Shown piece by piece: positions 1 through 5,991 of a DNA stretch of 5,991 nt. Source of the stretch: Bacteroidales bacterium. Lineage in GTDB: Bacteria > Bacteroidota > Bacteroidia > Bacteroidales > UBA1402. The translations under genes and the position numbers were made by a program. The notes below the pieces were generated by a model that worked only from the letters and a program-made list of their open reading frames with translations, was not told where the DNA came from and did not search any database. Positions within the stretch are counted from its first letter, which is position 1. Each line of letters begins with the position of its first letter. The stretch is from NCBI GenBank assembly GCA_023230125.1, contig JALNXZ010000103.1, forward strand, positions 1 through 5,991, written 5' to 3'.

Positions 1-3000
1 ATGAAGGCCCGCCTTCTGCAAACGGAATGCCGGGTATTCATCATGTCATGGCCCGTTCCATCAAAGATATATTTTGCCGCTACAAAACAATGAAAGGATA
101 TCAAGTCCTACGCAAGGCCGGCTGGGACACCCACGGACTTCCTGTAGAGCTTGGTGTTGAAAAAGAACTGGGCATTACAAAAGAAGATATCGGCAAAAAG
201 ATTTCCGTCATAGACTACAACAAAGCCTGTCGCAAGAATGTCATGAAATTCACCAAAGAATGGGAAGACTTGACACACCAGATGGGCTACTGGGTCAATA
301 TGGACGATCCGTACATTACGTATGACAATCGCTACATCGAAACCCTTTGGTATTTGCTGAAGGAATTATACAAAAAAGGTTTGCTATACAAAGGCTATAC
401 CATCCAGCCATATTCGCCGGCGGCAGGTACAGGTCTTAGCTCACATGAACTGAACCAGCCCGGTTGTTACAGGGATGTCAAGGATACCACTTGTGTGGCT
501 CAATTTAAGATCAAAAACCCGAAAGACGAATGGACCAAATTTGGTGATGCCAGCTTCATCGCTTGGACTACCACGCCCTGGACCTTGCCTTCCAACACGG
601 CATTGTGTGTAGGACAGAACATCAAATATGTGGCTGTTCAGAGTTACAATCCCTATACCGGAATACCAATGACCTATATTCTGGCCAAGGATTTGGTTTC
701 TATCCATTTCAATCAGAAAGCAGCCGATCTGGACTTAAATTCCTACAAGTCGGGAGATAAACTGATTCCTTACAAGGTGCTGGATTTTGAGTATCAAGGC
801 TCTGAACTTGTCGGCATAGAATATGAACAACTGATTCCGTGGGTGAATCCGGGTAAAGGTGCTTTTCGCGTCATTTCCGGAGACTATGTCACCACGGAGG
901 ATGGAACCGGAATCGTGCACATCGCACCGACCTTCGGTGCTGATGATGACCGTGTAGCCAGGACTTTCGGCGTACCTGCCATGTTGATGCCGGACAAGGA
1001 CGGTAATATGCGTCCTATGGTTGATCCGACCGGCAAGTTCTACAAACTGGAAGATTTGGATCAGGAATATGTCAAAACAAACATCAATGTTGAACTTTAT
1101 TCAGAATATGCCGGTCGTTTTGTGAAGAATGCATACGATCCCAATCTGACAGAAAACGATGCGACATTGGATATCGATCTCTGTGTTATGATGAAACAGC
1201 AGAACCTGGTGTTCAAGATTGAGAAGCATGTCCATAGCTATCCACATTGCTGGCGTACGGATAAGCCTATCTTGTATTATCCGCTCGACAGCTGGTTCAT
1301 CAAGTCTACCGCTTGTCGCGAAAGGATGATGGCACTCAACAATACCATCCATTGGAAGCCTCAATCTACCGGAACCGGCCGTTTCGGTAAATGGCTGGAA
1401 AACCTGCAGGATTGGAACCTTTCCCGCAGTCGTTATTGGGGAACGCCTCTGCCCATCTGGCGTACAGAAGACGGGAATGAGGAAAAATGCCTCGGTTCCG
1501 TGGCTGAATTATATGATGAGATAGAAAAATCCGTCAGGGCAGGTTTCATGAAGTCCAATACGCTTGGTGATTTTGAGCCCGGTAAATATACAGCAGAAAA
1601 TTACAATCAGATAGATTTGCACCGTCCATACGTGGATGATGTCATCCTGGTCTCTCCGTCCGGAAAGCCCATGAAACGTGAAACAGACTTGATTGACGTT
1701 TGGTTTGATTCAGGTGCCATGCCTTATGCACAGATCCACTATCCGTTTGAAAACAAGGAAGCGTTCGATTCCCGTTCCAATTTCCCGGCAGATTTCATCG
1801 CTGAAGGTGTGGACCAGACCCGTGGTTGGTTCTTTACCCTGCATGCCATTGCGACCATGGTGTTTGATACAGTTTCCTTTAAGAATGTGGTTTCCAACGG
1901 TCTGGTGCTCGACAAGAACGGTAACAAGATGTCCAAACGTCTTGGAAATGCTGTCGATCCGTTCTCAACCATCGAGAAATTCGGATCAGACCCATTGCGT
2001 TGGTATATGATTACCAATGCCTCTCCATGGGACAACCTGAAATTTGATCCGGAAGGTATTGAAGAGGTTCGTCGTAAATTCTTTGGTACCTTATTCAATA
2101 CCTATTCTTTCTTTTCCCTATATGCCAATGTGGATGGCTTTATCTATCAGGAAGCTGAAGTCCCTATGGAGAAACGGCCTGAGATTGACCGTTGGATTTT
2201 GTCACAGCTGAACAGTCTGATTCGTGAAGTCGATGATTGTTATAACACCTACGAACCGACCAAGGCCGGACGTGCCATCAGTGATTTTGTCAGTGAAAAT
2301 CTGAGCAACTGGTATGTCCGCTTAAATCGCAAACGTTACTGGGGTGGGGACTATTCGGAAGATAAGATAGCCGCCTATCAGACCTTGTACACTTGTTTAG
2401 AGACGGTGTCCAGACTGATGGCTCCCATTGCTCCTTTTTACGCCGATCAACTTTTCCGTGACCTGAATGCCGTGACTGGAAATGATCAAACCAAATCGGT
2501 ACATTTGGCTGACTTTCCTAAATTTGACATCCATCTGATTGATGAGGAACTGGAAGCCCGTATGCAAATTGCCCAGCAGATCTCGTCCATGGTTCTGGCT
2601 TTACGTCGCAAAGTGAGCATCAAGGTACGTCAACCACTTACTGCCATCATGATCCCTGCCGCAGATGCTCAGCAAAAAGCACACATCGAAGCGGTCAGTA
2701 ACCTGATTTTGGGAGAAGTGAATGTCAAGAGCCTTCATTTTGTGGACAATACCGTTGGTATATTGGTGAAACGCATCAAGCCTGATTTTAAGAAACTTGG
2801 TCCGAAATGCGGGAAGCAGATGAAACAGGTTGCTGCCATATTCAAAGAAATGAGACAAGATGAAATTGCCGCTTTCGAAAATCAATCCGGTTGTAAAATC
2901 AATATTGATGGACAAATCATAGATGTTGAGATATCTGATGTGGAAATTCTTTCCGAGGATATTCCAGGTTGGCTGGTTGCCAATGACGGTCGTCTGACTG

Positions 3001-3287
3001 TCGCTTTGGATATTACCATGACCGATGAGCTTCGCGAGGAAGGCTTGGCCAGAGAATTGGTGAATCGCATTCAGAACATCCGTAAGGCCAACGGCTATGA
3101 GATAACCGACAAAATCAAGATTGTGATTTCATATCATGAGGAAATATCTGCGACCTTGAGTAAGTGGAAAAGTTACATCATGACACAGACACTTGCTGAA
3201 AGTCTTGAATTGGTAGAAACGGTCGAGGATGGCGTTTCTCTTGATTTGGATAATATGGATTGCATGATGAACGTGAAAAAAATATAG
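1..3287 (+). CDS. ileS: Isoleucyl-tRNA synthetase, type 2 (IleRS2), 5' partial
   Basis: Cytosolic class Ia enzyme that activates isoleucine with ATP, charges tRNA-Ile and edits misactivated valine. The frame is open from base 3 and 1,094 residues are visible (E1 at base 3). The ATG at 27 lies inside the catalytic signature, so it is not the start; from family knowledge roughly 40-50 N-terminal residues are missing. In order: EGPPSANGMPGIHH (1-14) with the HIGH box as G-I-H-H; GWDTHGLPVE (40-49); CP1 editing domain with WTTTPWTLPSN (188-198) and GTGIVHIAPTFGADDD (301-316), which holds the editing aspartate; WFDSG (567-571); DQTRGWFF (604-611); KMSKR (642-646); a helical anticodon-binding domain from about 725; and a long C-terminal extension with RIKPDFKKLGPKCGKQ. 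No C-terminal CxxC zinc motif is seen, which together with the length favours type 2. The stop is TAG. Confidence 0.98.
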   Translation, partial: EGPPSANGMPGIHHVMARSIKDIFCRYKTMKGYQVLRKAGWDTHGLPVELGVEKELGITKEDIGKKISVIDYNKACRKNVMKFTKEWEDLTHQMGYWVNMDDPYITYDNRYIETLWYLLKELYKKGLLYKGYTIQPYSPAAGTGLSSHELNQPGCYRDVKDTTCVAQFKIKNPKDEWTKFGDASFIAWTTTPWTLPSNTALCVGQNIKYVAVQSYNPYTGIPMTYILAKDLVSIHFNQKAADLDLNSYKSGDKLIPYKVLDFEYQGSELVGIEYEQLIPWVNPGKGAFRVISGDYVTTEDGTGIVHIAPTFGADDDRVARTFGVPAMLMPDKDGNMRPMVDPTGKFYKLEDLDQEYVKTNINVELYSEYAGRFVKNAYDPNLTENDATLDIDLCVMMKQQNLVFKIEKHVHSYPHCWRTDKPILYYPLDSWFIKSTACRERMMALNNTIHWKPQSTGTGRFGKWLENLQDWNLSRSRYWGTPLPIWRTEDGNEEKCLGSVAELYDEIEKSVRAGFMKSNTLGDFEPGKYTAENYNQIDLHRPYVDDVILVSPSGKPMKRETDLIDVWFDSGAMPYAQIHYPFENKEAFDSRSNFPADFIAEGVDQTRGWFFTLHAIATMVFDTVSFKNVVSNGLVLDKNGNKMSKRLGNAVDPFSTIEKFGSDPLRWYMITNASPWDNLKFDPEGIEEVRRKFFGTLFNTYSFFSLYANVDGFIYQEAEVPMEKRPEIDRWILSQLNSLIREVDDCYNTYEPTKAGRAISDFVSENLSNWYVRLNRKRYWGGDYSEDKIAAYQTLYTCLETVSRLMAPIAPFYADQLFRDLNAVTGNDQTKSVHLADFPKFDIHLIDEELEARMQIAQQISSMVLALRRKVSIKVRQPLTAIMIPAADAQQKAHIEAVSNLILGEVNVKSLHFVDNTVGILVKRIKPDFKKLGPKCGKQMKQVAAIFKEMRQDEIAAFENQSGCKINIDGQIIDVEISDVEILSEDIPGWLVANDGRLTVALDITMTDELREEGLARELVNRIQNIRKANGYEITDKIKIVISYHEEISATLSKWKSYIMTQTLAESLELVETVEDGVSLDLDNMDCMMNVKKI

Positions 3288-3327
3288 CTGAATTCTTTTC
3301 TGATCATCATACAATTTTCAATTTTTA

Positions 3328-3359
3328 TTTGTTGTTGACTTCGCTTTTGTATATATTCG
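3328..3359 (+). promoter_or_regulatory. Possible Bacteroides-type promoter ahead of the dksA-like/lspA genes
   Basis: In the 137-base ileS-dksA gap, TTTG (3328-3331) is followed after 20 bases by TATATTCG (3352-3359). This resembles the Bacteroidetes primary-sigma consensus, TTTG about 19 bases before TAnnTTTG, with one mismatch in the -7 box. Transcription would begin near 3366, leaving an AT-rich leader of about 60 bases. The rest of the gap consists of T-rich and A-rich runs. I see no strong terminator after ileS, so read-through from ileS is also possible. The background is AT-rich and chance matches are easy, so this is tentative. Confidence 0.4.
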
Positions 3360-3424
3360 CGGATTCTTTTTTCGAGGTTTAAAATTACTTTTTTTTCAAA
3401 CTTTTTTGTAAAAAATAGAAACAT

Positions 3425-3802
3425 ATGTCAGACAAGTTTAGATACTCAGATGCGGAATTGGAAGAGTTCCGTGCCATCATAGATGAAAAATTGGTTAAGG
3501 CCAGAGCAGATTATGAGCAATTAAAGGACAGCGTCACCAATATGGATGGAAATGACGTCATGGACACCTCTCCAACATTCAAGAATTTTGATGAAGGAGC
3601 CAATACGATGTTGAAAGAAGAGACCGGCCGTATGGCTCAGCGTCAGATGAAATTTATTCAGCACCTTGAAGCTGCCATGATACGTATTGAAAACAAAACT
3701 TACGGAATCTGCCGTGAAACAGGTCAATTGATTCCAAAAGAACGTTTACGTGCAGTTCCTCATGCAACCCTGACCATTGAAGCAAAAAGCGACAAAAGAT
3801 AA
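3425..3802 (+). CDS. TraR/DksA-family RNA polymerase regulator lacking the zinc site (DksA-like)
   Basis: Predicted cytosolic protein that inserts a coiled coil into the RNA polymerase secondary channel and adjusts initiation, usually with ppGpp. At 125 residues it is shorter than E. coli DksA (151). Residues 8-40 and 60-91 look like the two coiled-coil helices. The turn holds D44-V-M-D47-T-S49, close to the DxxDxA tip essential in DksA. The C-terminal globular part follows (Y93-G-I-C96-R-E-T99 to T117-I-E-A120). Three of the four zinc cysteines are replaced, giving C-x2-T-x17-T-x2-A at the canonical spacing, so the fold is kept without a normal C4 zinc site. An in-frame TAG at 3416-3418 makes ATG 3425 the first possible start. 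The leader is A-rich with no clear Shine-Dalgarno. The stop abuts lspA. The family call is firm; the polymerase role is inferred. Confidence 0.93.
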   Translation: MSDKFRYSDAELEEFRAIIDEKLVKARADYEQLKDSVTNMDGNDVMDTSPTFKNFDEGANTMLKEETGRMAQRQMKFIQHLEAAMIRIENKTYGICRETGQLIPKERLRAVPHATLTIEAKSDKR

Positions 3803-4450
3803 ATGATGCCTAAACTTTCAAGGGGCTGGAAAGTCTCTCTTATTATTTTTCTGATTTTATTGGTCGATCAGGCTCTCAAAATTTGGATAAAGACCCATAT
3901 GTGTATGCACGAAAGCATTCAAGTCACAGATTGGTTTTATCTCTATTTTACCGAAAATAATGGAATGGCTTTTGGTATTGAGCTTTTTGATAAATTATTT
4001 CTGACACTTTTTCGTATTGCTGCTGTCGTGGCACTTTTTTGGTATCTGTATCGGATTTGCCCCAAGAAAACGACTCGTTTAGGATATTGTGTCTGCATTT
4101 CACTGATTATAGCCGGTGCCTTGGGCAATATTATCGATTGCCTTTTTTATGGCCTCATTTTTAATGACAGCATCGGACAGGTGGCTGTACTTTTCCCTGA
4201 AGGTGGTGGATACAGCTCTTTCCTTTATGGCAAAGTGGTAGATATGTTCTATTTTCCGTTGATTGACACCAATTACCCAAATTGGATGCCGTTTGTTGGT
4301 GGAGACCATTTTATTTTTTTCAGGCCGGTATTCAATCTAGCTGATTCTGCCATTTCCGTCGGCATCGTCCTTTTATTGTTATTCTATCACCGTGATTTAT
4401 CTGAAGTTTCTACAGCAAAAGAAGAAATAGGAACTTCAGCCAATAAATAA
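3803..4450 (+). CDS. lspA: Lipoprotein signal peptidase (signal peptidase II)
   Basis: Inner-membrane aspartic peptidase that cleaves the signal peptide from diacylglyceryl-modified prolipoproteins just before the lipobox cysteine. Family marks: VDQALK with D22 in the first membrane helix (about 11-29); ENNGMAFG (51-58); a second hydrophobic helix (about 64-84); GALGNIID (105-112) in the third; GKVVD with predicted catalytic D147; and FNLADSAISVG with predicted catalytic D181 at the start of the last helix (to about 195). At 215 residues it is longer than E. coli LspA (about 164). The extra length lies in loops between D112 and D147 and between D147 and D181. The arginine usual after GNxID is C113 here. 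Translation starts at ATG 3803 or the adjacent ATG 3806, directly after the upstream TAA, which suggests coupling. The neighbouring lipoprotein gene is a natural substrate. Confidence 0.97.
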   Translation: MMPKLSRGWKVSLIIFLILLVDQALKIWIKTHMCMHESIQVTDWFYLYFTENNGMAFGIELFDKLFLTLFRIAAVVALFWYLYRICPKKTTRLGYCVCISLIIAGALGNIIDCLFYGLIFNDSIGQVAVLFPEGGGYSSFLYGKVVDMFYFPLIDTNYPNWMPFVGGDHFIFFRPVFNLADSAISVGIVLLLLFYHRDLSEVSTAKEEIGTSANK

Positions 4451-4456
4451 ACCATC

Positions 4457-5278
4457 ATGTCTAAATTTCGTTTGATTTTTGGGCTGTTTCTAGTTTTGGT
4501 GAGTCTGACCTCTTGCCGTCCAAGAAATGTCTTATCTAGAAGCGATATGACGGATGTTTTATATGATATCCATCTGACAGATGTTTTGTTGAACGAAGGA
4601 GTCATCTATCAGAACTCTTCGTGGACACATGGCTTGAATTCGGATGACTTTGCAGATATGGCCTATCAGTCTGTTCTTCGAAAACATGGCATTGATGAGA
4701 AAACTTTCTACACTTCAGTAAGCTACTACAGCAAAAAATTAAACTTGTATATCAAAATCTATGCTGCTGTTGATAAACGCTTGCAAGATTATATTAATGA
4801 AATTAATGACACGAAATATATAGTTCCGACAGTTGCTCAGGTTTTGGCCGGTCTGAAAATAGATACCCTTGAATTGCAGAAAAAGTATCGATATGCCCTG
4901 TACTGCTCTGATACAGTTCCTGTCAGAAACCTGTTCCTCCCTGCTGACTCTTTGCCATCCCATGCAGCATGGTATACTCGTCAATGGTTGCACAAGCCAG
5001 GTGATGGTTTTGCTGCGTTTTCCATGGTTGCTCATATACGTCGAATGATTTTTGTAGACTCCCTGGTTGTGAAAGATTCTGTCTTTCTTGCTGATACTAT
5101 TTCTGGAAACACCAAGGTCGTTATACATTCGGATGTTTCCGGGAATGTGACCAAAGAAATCGTAGCTACCCAAGCCAGAAAAATGCCGCCCCGGAATTTT
5201 CAAAAAATGGAAAGGGAGGATGAGTTACAAGGACGCTTCAAAAAAAGATTGAATCAAAAAAAGCAAATCGATCGATGA
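4457..5278 (+). CDS. DUF4296-domain lipoprotein of unknown function
   Basis: The 273-residue product begins with a lipoprotein signal: basic start MSKFR, hydrophobic core about 6-16, then lipobox L17-T-S-C20. The mature protein should be acylated at C20. It has R-P-R-N after the cysteine, not the acidic run seen in Bacteroidetes surface-export signals, so I infer a periplasm-facing lipoprotein. Residues about 24-110 match my memory of DUF4296: a helix with MTDVLYDIHLTDVLL, then YQSVLRKHGID, then F84-Y-T-S-V-S-Y-Y-S and IYAAVDKRL. The region 120-235 is less familiar and may be partly beta (FVDSLVVKDSVFLAD). The tail 241-273 is rich in Lys, Arg and Gln and looks helical and strongly charged. 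It starts six bases after lspA and ends with an ATGA overlap with the next gene. The family is known mainly from Bacteroidetes; no biochemical role is known to me. Confidence 0.85.
   Translation: MSKFRLIFGLFLVLVSLTSCRPRNVLSRSDMTDVLYDIHLTDVLLNEGVIYQNSSWTHGLNSDDFADMAYQSVLRKHGIDEKTFYTSVSYYSKKLNLYIKIYAAVDKRLQDYINEINDTKYIVPTVAQVLAGLKIDTLELQKKYRYALYCSDTVPVRNLFLPADSLPSHAAWYTRQWLHKPGDGFAAFSMVAHIRRMIFVDSLVVKDSVFLADTISGNTKVVIHSDVSGNVTKEIVATQARKMPPRNFQKMEREDELQGRFKKRLNQKKQIDR
4505..4516 (+). other. Lipobox (signal peptidase II cleavage site) of the DUF4296 lipoprotein
   Basis: These codons encode L-T-S-C, which fits the lipobox pattern [LVI]-[ASTVI]-[GAS]-C after a short basic and hydrophobic leader of normal length. 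Cleavage by LspA, encoded by the gene just upstream, is expected before C20. Confidence 0.85.
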
Positions 5279-5664
5279 AATGCTTTGCTGCGCAATATTT
5301 TTGTTCAGGCAAGGGAAAAATAGGAAAGAAGCAAATCCTTTGTCTTGATGATGAAGGAGTCCTTCTTTCCATTCGGCCGTTTGACGAAGAGGCAGCATCC
5401 ACCGCTTTTCTGAACGGAGTGTTGTGTCCTGCATTCGGTCTGCCCGGCAGCAAAACCATTTTGACACCGGATGAAGCAGGCTTTTTGCTGAAGAGGGTTA
5501 CAAAAATCAATCCAAAACTTCCTGTGGGCGACTTTCTGGATATATATACCAACGTCCCCGATCTGAAAATTGGTTCGAAACCCAAGTTGTGGTGTATCGA
5601 ACCTTTGGATCTTAAAAAACTTTTGTTGTTGGATGACTCATCTGTCTATTCTGTCTTTCCGTAA
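5275..5664 (+). CDS. Small hypothetical protein; possible amidohydrolase remnant without the catalytic barrel
   Basis: A 129-residue protein with no clear signal peptide or membrane segment. Its ATG lies in an ATGA overlap with the preceding lipoprotein stop, which supports the start and coupled expression. I do not recognise it as a characterised family. Residues 3-54 (FAAQYFCSGKG, KKQILCLDDEGVLLSI, FLNGVLCPAF) resemble the N-terminal beta strands of metal-dependent amidohydrolases, which normally run on into a G-F-x-N-x-H-x-H metal motif. Here that becomes FGLPGSK with no His-x-His. Residues 96-127 (KIGSKPKLWCIEP, DLKKLLLLDDSSV) resemble the closing strands of the same sandwich domain. The whole protein has no histidine. 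It could be a stripped amidohydrolase that keeps only a sandwich-like domain, or an unrelated small protein. The reading frame is intact. Its 3' end overlaps the convergent methyltransferase gene by 19 bases. Confidence 0.75.
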   Translation: MKCFAAQYFCSGKGKIGKKQILCLDDEGVLLSIRPFDEEAASTAFLNGVLCPAFGLPGSKTILTPDEAGFLLKRVTKINPKLPVGDFLDIYTNVPDLKIGSKPKLWCIEPLDLKKLLLLDDSSVYSVFP

Positions 5665-5991
5665 AGTCTGCGACGGAATTCTGAGCAAACGATAGCGGTT
5701 GCAGCAGATACGTTCAATGATTCCGAACCTGTTTTTTCAAGCGGAAAGTCTGGTATATAGAGCTTTTGAGTGACAAATTTTGCGGTGGATTCTCTGATCC
5801 CGTTTCCTTCATTTCCCATCACAATGAGCCCTTCTGAAGGTAATTCACAATGATAGATGACTTCTCCTTCCAGGAATGTCCCGAAAACCGGTAGGTCTGT
5901 TTTTTCGAACATGGACTGAAGGGACATATAGTGAATTTTTACACGGCCGATGGCACCCATGGTGGCTTGTACGGTTTTTGGATGATAGGCG
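5646..5991 (-). CDS. SpoU/TrmH-family RNA 2'-O-methyltransferase, 5' partial (C-terminal part)
   Basis: S-adenosylmethionine-dependent enzyme of the SPOUT class that methylates ribose 2'-OH in tRNA or rRNA. The frame remains open to base 5991, so the N-terminal part is outside the window; the ATG at 5960 is internal. Visible in order: A-Y-H-P-K-T-V-Q-A-T-M-G-A-I-G-R-V, matching the segment after motif 1 of SpoU proteins (often YNPKVVRATMGAIFR); motif 2, LIVMGNEGNGIRES (GNEGNGI at 5816-5796); and motif 3, IPDFPLEKTGSESLNVSAATAI (5756-5691), which forms the knotted cofactor site. The protein ends 14 residues after motif 3 with SEFRRRLYGKTE. Motif 1 with the catalytic arginine and any N-terminal substrate-binding domain are not visible, so I cannot say whether it acts on 23S rRNA (RlmB-like) or tRNA. 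It is convergent with the upstream operon. Confidence 0.95.
   Translation of the reverse strand, partial: AYHPKTVQATMGAIGRVKIHYMSLQSMFEKTDLPVFGTFLEGEVIYHCELPSEGLIVMGNEGNGIRESTAKFVTQKLYIPDFPLEKTGSESLNVSAATAIVCSEFRRRLYGKTE

Noticed and set aside
27..29. ATG as the start codon of ileS
   Set aside because: It encodes the Met within ANGMPGIHH, inside the catalytic signature. The frame is open upstream to the window edge with matching family sequence (EGPPSANG), so the gene is truncated by the window.
1739..2098. 119-codon open frame on the - strand
   Set aside because: It lies wholly inside the conserved ileS catalytic region around KMSKR, and its product has no recognisable motif.
3403..3416. 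TTTTTTGTAAAAAA as a hairpin terminator after ileS
   Set aside because: It is only A-T pairs with a two-base loop, immediately before a start codon. It is better read as the A-rich leader typical of this group.
4739..5203. 154-codon open frame on the - strand, the longest antisense frame
   Set aside because: It is antisense to the DUF4296 lipoprotein gene, with no recognisable domain and no start signal. The + frame has a lipobox, family motifs and coupled starts on both sides.
5238..5585. 115-codon - strand open frame opposite the small hypothetical gene
   Set aside because: I considered it because the + strand gene is poorly characterised. The + frame has the ATGA coupling with its neighbour and strand-like hydrophobic patterning; the antisense product shows no recognisable family.
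5657..5678. TTCCGT/ACGGAA hairpin as a bidirectional terminator
   Set aside because: The stem is six pairs with a ten-base loop and no T-run on either side, and it is entirely within coding sequence. Too weak to call.
5958..5960. ATG at 5960 (- strand) as the start of the methyltransferase
   Set aside because: It would leave a 104-residue protein lacking SpoU motif 1. The upstream codons A-Y-H-P-K-T-V-Q-A-T continue the family pattern to the window edge.
1..5991. Insertion sequences, CRISPR repeats, tRNA or rRNA genes, phage or defence genes
   Set aside because: Nearly all bases are explained by six housekeeping-type genes. I saw no repeat arrays, no terminal inverted repeats and no cloverleaf or rRNA-like sequence.

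Overview
The window looks like a core-chromosome segment of a Bacteroidetes bacterium, most likely order Bacteroidales. The reasons are a type 2 isoleucyl-tRNA synthetase, a cysteine-depleted DksA-family protein, an enlarged LspA, a DUF4296 lipoprotein (a family I know from Bacteroidetes), A-rich gene leaders without clear Shine-Dalgarno sites, and a possible Bacteroides-type promoter. I cannot name a genus. I see no mobile element, CRISPR array, tRNA, rRNA or sign of recent transfer.

Layout. Bases 1-3287 (+) hold most of ileS; its true start lies upstream of the window. The 137-base gap at 3288-3424 is AT-rich and carries a possible promoter. A compact run of four + strand genes follows. These are a small DksA-like regulator without a zinc site (3425-3802), lspA lipoprotein signal peptidase (3803-4450, starting on the base after the previous stop), a DUF4296 lipoprotein (4457-5278, six bases later), and a 129-residue protein (5275-5664, overlapping its neighbour by ATGA). 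The last one resembles the two ends of an amidohydrolase without its catalytic middle. At the right edge the 3' part of a SpoU/TrmH-family RNA 2'-O-methyltransferase runs on the - strand (5646-5991) and overlaps the last + gene tail to tail by 19 bases.

How the genes fit together. ileS charges tRNA-Ile, and the DksA-like protein may tune RNA polymerase when charging fails and ppGpp rises. LspA processes lipoproteins, and the next gene encodes a probable LspA substrate. The four tightly packed genes probably share a transcript, possibly with read-through from ileS.

Most noteworthy are the swapped HIGH signature of IleRS (G-I-H-H instead of H-I-G-H), reported in mupirocin hyper-resistant IleRS2 enzymes; the exact C-x2-T-x17-T-x2-A replacement of the DksA zinc finger; and the apparent hollowed-out amidohydrolase. 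I found no clearly new multi-gene system.
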